This document shows, in pieces, positions 41,595 through 52,020 of a stretch of 64,000 nucleotides of DNA. The DNA comes from Jacaranda mimosifolia (lineage: Eukaryota > Streptophyta > Magnoliopsida > Lamiales > Bignoniaceae). The DNA lies in contig CM032133.1 of NCBI GenBank assembly GCA_018894105.1, positions 10,368,501 through 10,432,500 on the forward strand, written 5' to 3'. The stretch's first letter is position 1. Each line of letters begins with the position of its first letter. The notes under the pieces were generated by a model. That model was not told the DNA's origin. It saw only the letters and a program-made list of their open reading frames with translations, and made no database searches. Made by a program: the position numbers and the translations under genes.

Positions 41595-41977
41595 CTTTTT
41601 GAATTAATCTATTATTACTTATGACCATCATTGATATCGTTCTTCCAAAGGTATGGTACTATATTATTTTCGATAAATGTACAAGTTTTATATGATATCT
41701 CCCACTGCACCACTCACAAGTATGTTAAAATAAAATTGAGGATAAAATAAAAGTTTTCCAATATGATGAAGGGTTTGAATTCACTACTGGGCCCATCTGA
41801 AAAATATCTATCATAACAGAGAATCAAATTCCATACTCATGCCCAAAATACCACAAAAAAATGGAACGACTAAGTGCAAGCATTCCACTATCACTAGGCT
41901 TGGTATTACTCTCCTCGATCATGGAAATGTGCCAAAAAGTTTCTAAGTTAAAGCCTTTGGTTGAGTTGTATGGCTAA

Positions 41978-42911
41978 TATTAGAATTTCTATTATATTAG
42001 GACTCTAGTGTGGTTGATTTTCATTAGGATTTTATTTTCTTAATATTAGGATTTTTATTATTTTTTATTTGGACTTATCATGTTCTCGCATACTATATAT
42101 ATATGAGATGGGATATCTCTTTAATAAGTATAATAAGATTATCTTATACTGCTCTAAACAATGCTTCTATTATATTTCTCTACATGATATCAGAGAGGGT
42201 TTATTAAACACCACCACCAAACCCTAGTCGTGCCACATCAACACTCCTCTGTGTAATGCGTCAAAAGGGGAAAAAAAAAAAAGAAGCTAAAACAGATCTA
42301 ATGCTGGGTTTGCTATTTTGCCATGCTACATTCTGCTAATGGTGTTTTGGTGTTGTTCTGCTTATGTTTTGCTGTTGATATGTGTCCTGCTAATGTTCGA
42401 TTACCTTTAATAGTCATGAATCTACTGTTTGCCTATTGTCTACCTACTTTGTCTACTTCTGCCTTCTGTCTGCTACTGTCTGTTGTCTGCTTCTGCCTAC
42501 TGTTTGTTGCCTAGTGCTAGCTACTATCTGTTGCCTATTACTGGCTGCTATTTGCTACCTATTACTATTTGCTAGCTACTGTTTGTTGCCTACTGCTAGC
42601 TACTATCTGCTATCTACTGTTGTTTAATGTTTCGAACTATATATAACAAGCCGGGCATGATCAATATCTATGCTCCAACTTGGGGAGGAGTGTTAGAATT
42701 TCTATCATATTAGAACTTCTATTATATTAGGACTTTAGTGTGGTTGATTTTTATTATAATTTTTTTTCTTAGTGTTAGGATTTTTGTTATTTTTTATTGA
42801 ACTTGTCCTGTTCTCGCATACTATATAAATGAGATGGGATATCTCTTTAATAAGTATAATAAAATTATCTTCTACTCCTTCTAAGCAATGTTTCTATTTT
42901 ATTTCTCTACA
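41978..42911 (+). mobile_element. TRIM (miniature LTR retrotransposon), 934 bp
   Basis: Two direct LTRs (41978-42184 and 42691-42911, about 210 bp) share ttagaatttct at the start, gagatgggatatctctttaataagtataata, and ttctctaca at the end. A primer site TGATATCAGAG follows the left LTR at once, and a polypurine tract ggggaggag (42682-42690) precedes the right LTR. The flanks gctaa and actaa form a 5-bp duplication with one change. The 500-bp interior codes for nothing and includes an irregular ctgcct/ctactg repeat (about 42422-42616). It must rely on enzymes from another LTR element. Confidence 0.88.
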
Positions 42912-43019
42912 ACTAATAAGTAGGCTTCATTCAAGAGTGTTGGAGTGAAAATCCCCTTTTGAATTGCTAACTAAGAAGTTCCAAAATTATGATTGCCTAG
43001 TAGTGTTTAGTAGTAAATG

Positions 43020-43310
43020 TTTCCCTTTCTTCCAGGATTATACAAAAACCAAGCTTGACCCAAGGTCATTGTCATGTGTGTTTCTTAGATACACTGATGT
43101 TTACAAAGGACATCTCTATTTTTATCAACCAACCACAAAGAAGTATATTATACACCATGTTGTATTTCCCTTACTTGCAAGATTATACAAAAAAGAAGCT
43201 TGACCCACCAAGGTCATAGTCATGTGTGTTTCTTAGATATATTGAAGTTTACAAAGGACATCTTTATTTTTATCCACCTACCAAAAAGGAGTATATTCTA
43301 CACTAGTTGT
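43020..43310 (+). repeat. 145-bp tandem duplication inside the copia fragment
   Basis: Unit 1 (43020-43164) and unit 2 (43165-43310) both run from tttcccttt/act through gattatacaaaaa, aagcttgaccca, tcatgtgtgtttcttagata and tttacaaaggacatct to tatattctacac or its variant. They differ at roughly one position in eight, so the duplication is itself old. Confidence 0.85.
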
Positions 43311-43315
43311 GTTTG

Positions 43316-44426
43316 ATGAGTATTGTATTCCCTTAATGCACCACAGTTCTTTATATATATGTTTCTTCTGATACTAATGTTTAGTTACTTTTTTAGATTG
43401 GATAGCTTTTTTAACTAATAGATTCAATAGCTGCATTAGAGGAGTGTAGGCTATTTTTTTTTTATTTATTTTTGCTGTCAAGGTTGATACGATAGGTAAA
43501 GCTAAAATCTGTTTACCAAATGAGGTTGAACTACCAAACAAGTAGGGCTTGTCTATGGTTCGATAGCACTTGTATCTGTCGAACCATAATGCCCAATGAG
43601 AGCATGACAACTCACTATATTTTTGTTGAATTAAAGAATAGGTAGATGGGTGTATGTTTTAATGAAATGAAAAGGGCAAAATTGACCCTAAGCATAGAAA
43701 ATAATTTTAAAAGGAATATAGTACGGTCTAACAGTTTGACTTGACAAAATTGGAAGAAAACCCATTTATATAATGCAAGAATGGGAAAAAGACCATAGAA
43801 AGATTTCTTCCATGAAAACTTAAGCTTGGAAGAAGAATTGAAGTTGAAAATTTTTTTTAACAGAAAAAGAAGAGGAATGAGAAGGCAAATTCGGTTGTGG
43901 GCTTATTTAAGGTCGTTTGAAGAACATGAAACAAATATATTGAATGCTATTATTGAAAAAATTTGGAGAAGGGAGAATTCGTGAAGATGAAGTAGGTGCA
44001 GGAATAACCAGGTGTGTTTATTTTTTGAGTGGATTTTTAGAGTTTTTTTTTATTATTGATTTAACAAAAACTCAATGTTGAGTACAATAACATAAATATA
44101 CTAGTGCTTATGTTTTGGATTGTAGTTTTAGCTAGAATTAAGACACATATGAGTGTTTAATTTATTTGAAAAATCAAATATAATGTCTAGTTAGAAGACA
44201 CATATAAGAGTTCATTTTATTTGGAAGATTGAAGATTATGTTGATGAATAAGTGACCTGAAATTATTTTTTTTAATTTGATATTTAAATTGAAGTTTTAT
44301 AATATGTAATGTTGAATAATTTTGTGAAAAAAACTTCCCATATACTCTATACTATTTATCCCATTATTATATATTGTTGATTATGGTTTATTTTCTTATT
44401 GTTATGTATTAATTTTTCATGATGCA
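43316..44426. other. Intergenic, nothing recognised
   Basis: AT-rich with short open frames only. There is no terminal repeat, splice pattern or known motif I can support. Confidence 0.4.
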
Positions 44427-45662
44427 GTGGAGGATATGGAAATATGGATGCAGCTGATGGTTGTGACTGGGGCTGCATTTTCCATGACTCGTGTGAGAAA
44501 GTTGAGAAATGAAGCAAATGATGAACTTTTAAATGAAATAAATGGCGGTGGCGAATACAGTGATAAACATGCATTGAATCATGCTGATCCTGAAGATGAG
44601 GTTGGGGAGCGTCCAACAAGTGGTCCTGATGCATGCGTGCTCCCTGGGAGAATTAAGATGAAAAGTTCATCTAAGGTCAAGCAACAAAGATGTGGTGCAC
44701 ATGGATAAGTTAAAAATAAATTTTAAATATTTTGTTTGCCATTGGAATTGTGATAAAGTCCTTTGGTATTTCGATATATGTTTACTTTACAAATATTTTG
44801 CTTAATTGGTAAGATTTGTATTTGATTTTATTTGTATGTTTTATTTTTGTTCAATGAATATAGGTATAAAGTCAGCACATGCACGACTAATATGGAGATG
44901 GAGTAAAATAGTGGAGATATGCGGCACGAAGGATGTACCATGTAGGCGTGGTGGGGTTAGTAAGGCCAAAAAAAATCTGAGATAGCACAATCTAATGCAC
45001 AGGTGCCAACAGAGGATATAGATGGAACTAACAACTATAATGATGGTGGTGATATATGTAGCTCAACACCACGAAAGGTGACAGTTCTAGAAATTGGTGG
45101 TGGCTTAGGGTTTGTGCAACAGATGCAACAAATGCAACTATTTCAACAAATGAAACATTTTAATTTACATATGACTTATTTGATGCACTCTTTCAGTGGC
45201 AGTGCAAACCATATGTTTTTCCAAGTTCACGTTAGTAGCTATTGCAATTGAAGTAAATGGATTGATTACTAAGTGATGTTGGAGAAATGTATGGCTTATA
45301 TTTGTCCGATGTTGTGGTAGTTTGATTGTTCAAATAATGCACAAATTTCAAGAAGTCATGCTCCATTTGGAAATGTTCCTCAATTCATGATTCCATCTCA
45401 ATACGTAAGTTCATTGACTTTAGAAATTTATGTATTATTGTAATAGTTTATGACATAATTTGTGGAGTATGTTATTATGGCATGTCCAATATAAATATTA
45501 TTTATTTTAATTTTGTATTTTTGTTTAAGAATAGGTAGGAAGTAGCATGTCTTATATGTATCTGACATTTGGATTGAGTCATGGTATAGGCATTCCTCCC
45601 ACGTTCAATTTCTATTATTTTGGAATACCCTCTGAAAGTTTACCTCAAGACAGTGAACCTTG
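44427..45662 (+). pseudogene. Unidentified set of coding-like segments
   Basis: Three plus-strand segments look more protein-like than the surroundings. The first (44427-44708) is acidic and polar, preceded by a splice-acceptor-like ttcatgatgcag. The second (about 44960-45251) starts KKSEIAQSNAQVPTED and contains a Gln/Met-rich run (QQMQQMQLFQQM). The third (about 45333-45662) has an exon ending in ...FMIPSQY at a strong donor (tac|gtaagt near 45410), resuming after an acceptor at about 45534 and ending at a natural-looking stop (45660-45662). A TAG lies just upstream in the third frame, so the set is probably decayed. KSEIAQ and the Gln-rich tail recall TNPA-type transposases, but that is a weak guess. 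Confidence 0.3.
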
Positions 45663-48299
45663 ATGCAAAAATTCAATATCAATTGCATTACTTATAATAT
45701 AAAAAGCATGTAGTTGATTGGGCATCATATCACTTTGTTTTGTAGTAGAAAAATCATTTTACTTTGTCTTATCATTATGTACATTTGTTTGCAAAAGTAT
45801 TGTGATTATCTTTAGTATATGGAAAATTATTCTCTACTATGCATTAATTTTAGTTTTGTACCCTAGCTTAGGCCTAAAAGTTTCATAATGAAACACACTT
45901 TGGCACCACTAGCTATGGCATAGGCATTCAACGGTGTACGCCAATGGCTTATTGGATAAATTTTTGCAGAATAAGATGAATTGTAGTTGATTGAGACTAT
46001 TTAGCCAAAGGTATTATTCATCATTCCCCATGACTAATGTGAATAACCGAATGGAGCACATGAGTTCCGCCTCTTGAAACAAGACAAGGAAGAATAGGAA
46101 GATCAGGAACAATAGGAAGAATGTTTAAAATCTTGTTGTAATGTCTGTTTTGTGTTGGACTTGTTGTATTTGTAATGTCTTTTTTGTGTTGGACCTGCTG
46201 TATTCTTAGGGTCACCATATTCGGCTAATATATGGTTTTTCTCTGTTTTGGCTAGTATGGCGGATTTTGATGTTGTTCTTTTTGCCATGAGATGGGAGTA
46301 TCTATTGGTAATTTTACATTAATCATGCTAATTATGTGCTAAGTAATCATAAATGTTTATTAGTGTGCACCAGATGTATTTTTCTAATATTTTGTTATTC
46401 TTATTTCCATTGTATTATGTAAAAATTAAAATTGAATTGGAACAAAGGTTATATTAGGAAAAACTTAATTATAGTGATCAACTGCACTCATTCTATTAAG
46501 ATAAGAAGGATAGAAATTGGAAAAATTAATTCGAATTTAAAAATTATCTTGTAAACAAGAGCATTATTCAATTTCATTATATATCATACAACTCATTTAA
46601 ATATTACAATTACTTTGTTAATGCATCAGAGTACAATTTAAAACTAATTCCAAAAAATAAATAATAAAATATCTATATTTAGTTTATATACCAAATTTCA
46701 ATAGAAAATTATGAAAAAAAATAAATTATTATAGTCTTTATTCATTAGTATTCTCCATGCTACTGCTAGAAAATTATTTAGTTTGCCAGTGGAACAATAT
46801 TTCGCTTTGGCCAAGACTTGGATGTTGTTGGAAGAAACATTGGCCAAGAGCTTCAGTTAGTAGTATGCTGTGGCACGAAGTTTTTGTACGTGACAGAATG
46901 ATGCACACCAATACCAAATCTAATATTTTTCAAATTTATGTGAAGTCTAAGCAACCATGATTGTCTTGTCTTTAGTCTATAATTATTAGATCTATAGAGG
47001 GAGACTACATGCATGTTAGCCACCTATCACCTCTAACTCAATTTGCATGCCACCTTAAAAAATCTATCATGGCCATGTAACATCAAATGCCCCAACAAAA
47101 TAAATATTAGATGTTCATCTTTGTATTTCCATTTCTTCCTATTTTCTCCACTCCAAATCCTCCAACTTACATCTCAATGGGTAAGTATGAAATTCGTCAA
47201 TCACTCTCCATTGTCGACAACCTCAAATATTATCATGCACAACTTATTTTTAGTTTTTCAGATTCCTTTTCAACAAAAGTACACCATGCCCATGTGAATT
47301 CTATGCTTCTCACTATGTCTTCTTTTAGTTTTTTTTAAAATAACTATGACTTCTTTTAGTTCATTATTGTATACGAATTCATGATAACTGATTTTGTTCC
47401 TTACATAATGAATGCTATCAGCAGTGTCATGGTGAATAATAACAACAACACTGGGAAGGAAAAAGAGATAATTTATATATCAGCAGACTTCGAAGATGAC
47501 ATTAATCTAGATTACAAAAGGTTTATAAAGTACTTGGAGGTGATAGGAAAGAAAATCATTTTTTAGGAGAAGGAGAGGGTTGTGTACTTAACCAATTCAG
47601 AATCTGAAGAAGATGAAAAAGAATAGGGATGCAAAAACTATGTTGAACGTGGATGAACCTCCTGCTACCCATCCATTAAAGTCGAAAGATGAAGAGCATA
47701 ATGACCATGATGGGTCTACGACCAACAACTCACCCAAATCCATTGACCATCTAGACATGCACACATCAAGTTCGGCAAATAAGTAGGCTTGAATTTGGAA
47801 CTGCTATAGTCCTCTATGTATGTTGTGAATGCTGGTGTTAGTTGAAACATTCCCTTCAGGGAATCTTGTGAGGTCCCTTCGGCTTGTATGTCTTTTCTTT
47901 CATGTTTCTTATTTCCTTTTTAGGTTTGTGGACCTATTTTATATGATGGATGTAAGGTTTTAAAATATAATCTACTAAGTTATTGTCTACTGTTAAATTT
48001 TCACTGTATTATAATATAGTATATTTTTGTCTGTATAACATAGCATTATACTCAATTTTTCTAAGTTCATATTTAGGTTTTAAGGTGCTAGGAATCTGGG
48101 GTTAAATGTGTTGGTACTTGACCTGTCATATTGCTATTAATCATATAAATATGACTCAATCTTACTTAAATTTAAATATTAACTTCGTTTAGCTGATAAT
48201 TTAATTAAAATCATATAGTCATGAAATTGGTATTATGTATGACTATTATCATTAATAAAAAAATACCAACTTTGAAACTAGTGTAACCCAAATAATTAT
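45663..48299. other. Intergenic, with one short tandem repeat
   Basis: No gene is supported. At 46136-46204 a 35-bp unit (tgtaatgtct..ttttgtgttggac) occurs twice head to tail. A short frame at 47381-47566 ends in an acidic stretch, but it has no start context, splice signals or family motif I recognise. Confidence 0.4.
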
Positions 48300-48527
48300 G
48301 CTCTGTTCTCCTACATTTCCCTGAAATATTTTTCAACTCCCAAAATTTTTTTAAAATGAAGGCACATTCTACAATTTTTTCCCAAACACTCAAATTTTAT
48401 CCTCAAAAAAGGCCCCCAAATTCATCCAAAAAATTTCTACATCCTAAAAACCACACCTACCTCCTCATTTTCTCACTCAACCTATCACATCACTCAATCA
48501 TTTATCACTCTCTCATTTCACTCATCC

Positions 48528-48560
<33 letters not shown>

Positions 48561-49420
48561 AAAATATTAAAATTTTACTAGTTAAAAAATTCTAAAACTT
48601 ATGTTTATAAATTTAATCAAACTATTTATCGAAAAAATTAAGTAAATTTAATTAAATATCATTTATGTTATTACTAAATGATTGTAATAAATAATTTAAT
48701 TATAGGGTGATATTTATTTAATAATCTATTAAGTTTAATAAATTAATATTGATATGCTTAAAATAATTGTTGAGAGAATTAATTAAATTTAAGTAAAATT
48801 AGTTGATTATTACTAAGTAAATTTATTTACTAAATAATGTATTAATAATAATGAGTTAAAGTAATTAAATAACTTATTAAATTAATTTATTTAAATAAAT
48901 TATTATTTATATATTAATTACATTTCGTATTTCACGTATAATTAAATATTATATTTATTTATGTAATAAATAATTTAAGATGATGTAATTTCATATAATA
49001 TAATATAATATTTTTTTTTTTTATTTGATGAATCGTTATTAAGTCTTATATATAAATTATTAAAAAGTTATTTTATTTAAATAAATAACTATCTTTTTTT
49101 ATACAAATTGTAAGTAATAAATAGTTAAATAATTATATTTTAATTAATAAACAGTAATTAGCTTATAATTAATGTATAATAATTAAGGCTCTATTCTACT
49201 ACGTTTTTCAGAAATATTTTCCAAACCCCAACAAAAATTTTAAAATAAAATAAAATTCTCCAAAAACATTTTCCCCAAAACACTCAAATTTTATCCCCAA
49301 AAAACACATCCCAATTCACCCAAAAAATTTCTACACCCTAAAAACCACACCTAACCCCTCATTTTCTCACTCAACCTATCACATCACTCATTTATTTATC
49401 ACACTCTCACTTCACTATCC

Positions 49421-49459
<39 letters not shown>

Positions 49460-49884
49460 AAAATATTAAAATTTTACTAGTTAAAAAATTATAAAACTTA
49501 TGTTTATAAATTTAATTAAACTAATTATAAAAAAATTAAGTAAATTTAATTAAACACAATTTATGTTATTGCTAAATAATTATAATAAATAATTTAATTA
49601 TAGGGTTATATTTATTTAATAATATATTAAGTTTAATAAATTAATATTGATATGCTTAAAATAATTGTTGAGAGAATTAATTAAATTGAAGTAAAATTAG
49701 TTGATTATTACTAAGTAATTTATTTACTAAATAATATATTAATAATAATGAGTTAAAGTAATTAAATAACTTATTAAATTAATTTATTTAAATAACTTGT
49801 TATTTATATATTAATTATATTTCGTATTTTAAGTATAATTAAATATTATGTTTATTTATTTAATGAATAATTTAAGATGATGTA

Positions 49885-51382
49885 TGTAACATCCCTAAAA
49901 TTCAGTATTTTTGAAAAATAAGGATTTAAAAATAAGGTATGGGTTGGTCGGATTTTAGGGCTCGAAAAATAAATGAAAGGACTTGATTCTAAGAATTTTA
50001 AATGTTTTGGGGTCGATTGCAATTTGCAGAAACTTGATTGAGCAATCTTTAAAAGTTTGTGGGTCAAAGTAGGATTTCTTTTGGTCAACTAGGTGAAAAT
50101 AAGACACTCAAACATTTGTGGGACTCGATTGAAGAATCAGCAAACTTTCAAGGACTTAATCGAAACAAAGGTAAAAATTATGGGGCCAAATTTCTAAAAA
50201 TTCCCTTTAAATACAATTTCCCCCACATTTTTCATTCTTTATCATCATCAATATGTTTGACATCCTCAAGCTTCGTTAGAGAATTATGCCCTATTAGTTA
50301 CTAACTCCCGTCTCATCCCAGCGTAACTATGCCATCTAGTCTCAATCACATTCAAGCGTCAAACACTATTCACCTCAAGATAATCATCCGCTCGTTACAT
50401 TCAACCTTAATGGATATCTCTTGTATATCGTCGTAATTCCAAACATCATTATACCTCCCAATATTCGTATCCCATTCAATTCCGCATTCAAGTTCACAAC
50501 AAAACCTTATATTTTCTTTTTTAAATTTTCACATTCCAAAATCATATCTTGACATAACTTATGTATTCCTTAACTCAAGTATACACATCTAAGGCGTTTT
50601 CAAAATCAAGCTTATTCCCCACAATCCGAGAGTCATATCCTAGGATTAGATCCTACGATAACTCAGGTTTTCCTCATCCCAAGTGTTTATAACCTGCAGT
50701 ACTCAAACTCATCTTACTAATATCAACTGATCAAATTCATCTTAAATCCTTGAATCACACAGGAATTTTTCAATACGCAAGATACCAAAAAATTCATATT
50801 CAAACTAATCTAAACAAAAGGTCAGTCATGAAACCCAACCATACCCAAATGCTTAGGTCATCGATAACCTAAGCTCTGATACCACCTGTTATCTCAAGCT
50901 TTATGCTAGTTTAGTGAGTTCCTAGCGGGGTAGGGAGTGATTTGGCTGGGTTGGTGTTGGAGTTCTCACCATCACCGGAAGAATCACTAGAGGAGAAAAT
51001 GAGGGTGAGCGGGTGAGAATGAGAAGAAAATATGGGGAAAATTGAATTTAAAGGGAATTTTCAAAAATCTGAAATTAGCCCCTATAATTTTTACCTTTGT
51101 TTCGATTAAGTCCTTAAAAGTTTGCTGATTCTTCAATCGAGTCCCACAAATGTTTGAGTGCCTTATTTTCACCTAGTTGACAAAAAGAAATCCCATTTTG
51201 ACCCACAAACTTTTAAAGATTGCTCAATCAAGTTTATGCAAATTGCAATCGACCCCAAAACATTTAAGATTCTTACAATCAAATTCTTTTTATTTATTTT
51301 TTGAGCCCTAAAATCCGACCAATTCATACCTTGATTTTTAAATCCTTATTTTTTTTAAATATAGAATTTTATGGGTGTTACA
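49885..51382. mobile_element. LTR-derived element with inverted terminal LTR sequences, 1,498 bp
   Basis: The left end reads TGTAACATCCCTAAAATTC, and the reverse complement of the right end reads TGTAACACCCATAAAATTC. About 345 bp of each end match as an inverted repeat (49885-50230 against 51382-51035). The flanks are atgta (49880-49884) and atata (51383-51387), a 5-bp duplication with one change; units 1 and 3 of the surrounding tandem array show the empty site. In minus orientation the right end is a whole LTR (51382 to 50887, TG...CA) followed by GG and a perfect tRNA-Met primer site. The left end is not a second direct LTR but the first part of an LTR facing the other way. No coding sequence. 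The arms belong to the same LTR family as 9714-12759. Confidence 0.8.
50873..50884 (-). other. Primer-binding site, perfect tRNA-iMet type
   Basis: The minus strand reads TGGTATCAGAGC, two bases inside the LTR end at 50887. It shows that the right arm of the inverted-LTR element is a genuine 5' LTR with an adjoining leader. Confidence 0.85.
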
Positions 51383-51821
51383 ATATAATTTCATATAGTA
51401 CAATATTATTTATTTTTTCAATTTGATGAATCGTTATAAAGTCTTATATATAAATTATTAAAAGGTTATTTTATTTAAATAAACAACTAACTTTTTCTAC
51501 ATAAATCATAAGTAATAAATAGGTAAATAATTATATTGTAATTAATAAATAGTAATTAGCTTATAATTAATGTATAGTAATTAAGGCTTTGTTCTACTAC
51601 GTTTTTCAGAAATATTTTCCAACCCTTAGAAAAATTTCAAAATGAAAGAAAATTCTCCAATTTTTTCTCTCCCAAAACACTCAAATTTTATCCCCAAAAA
51701 ACACCTCCCAATTCACCCAAAAAAATTTCTACACACCCCAAAAACTACACCTACCCCTTTATTTTCTCACTCAACATACTACATCACTCATTTATTTGTC
51801 ACTCTCTCACTTCACTCATCC

Positions 51822-51860
<39 letters not shown>

Positions 51861-52020
51861 AAAATATTAAAATTTTACTAGTTAAAAAATTCTAAAACTT
51901 ATGTTTATAAATTTAATTAAACTAATTACGAAAAACAATGAAGTAAATTTAAGTAAATATCATTTATGTTATTACTAAATAATTATAATAAATAATTTAA
52001 TTATATGGTGATATTTATTT

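Larger units (their letters stand above)
40619..43315 (+). pseudogene. Ancient Ty1/copia integrase fragment split by two later insertions
   Basis: Three coding pieces in plus orientation are in the order expected of copia pol. The first (40619-40800) holds VWHERLGQP and CKMAKSGLFPF, the gag-pre-integrase and zinc-region signature. The second (about 41760-41977) holds PKIPQKNGTTKCKH, the QNG-x-x-E-x-KH stretch of the integrase core. The third (42912-43310) holds WLISRL, KSPFELL and LDPRSLSCVFLRYTDVYKG, the end of the core. The gaps are exactly a MULE-type MITE (40806-41594) and a TRIM (41978-42911), each with target duplications. Reading continues across the TRIM in one frame (WLISRL spans the join). 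Stops are frequent, so this is a fossil. No copia LTRs or RT were recognised nearby. Confidence 0.75.
48300..52020. repeat. Tandem array of an approximately 890-bp AT-rich unit, three copies
   Basis: Landmark gctctRttctactac starts units at 48300, 49188 and 51586. Unit 1 is 888 bp; unit 2 is about 895 bp after removing its 1.5-kb insertion and one target repeat; unit 3 is cut at 52020 by the chromovirus. Each unit carries, in order, tcactcaacctatcacatcact (or variant), a TA run passing into a TG run, aaaatattaaaattttactag, and a long stretch of taa/att words. No coding frame is conserved across copies. Confidence 0.9.

Noticed and set aside
42323..42627. Open frames with Cys/Leu-rich repetitive protein
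   Set aside because: They translate the ctgcct/ctactg repeat inside the TRIM, in more than one frame, which points to a simple-sequence artefact.
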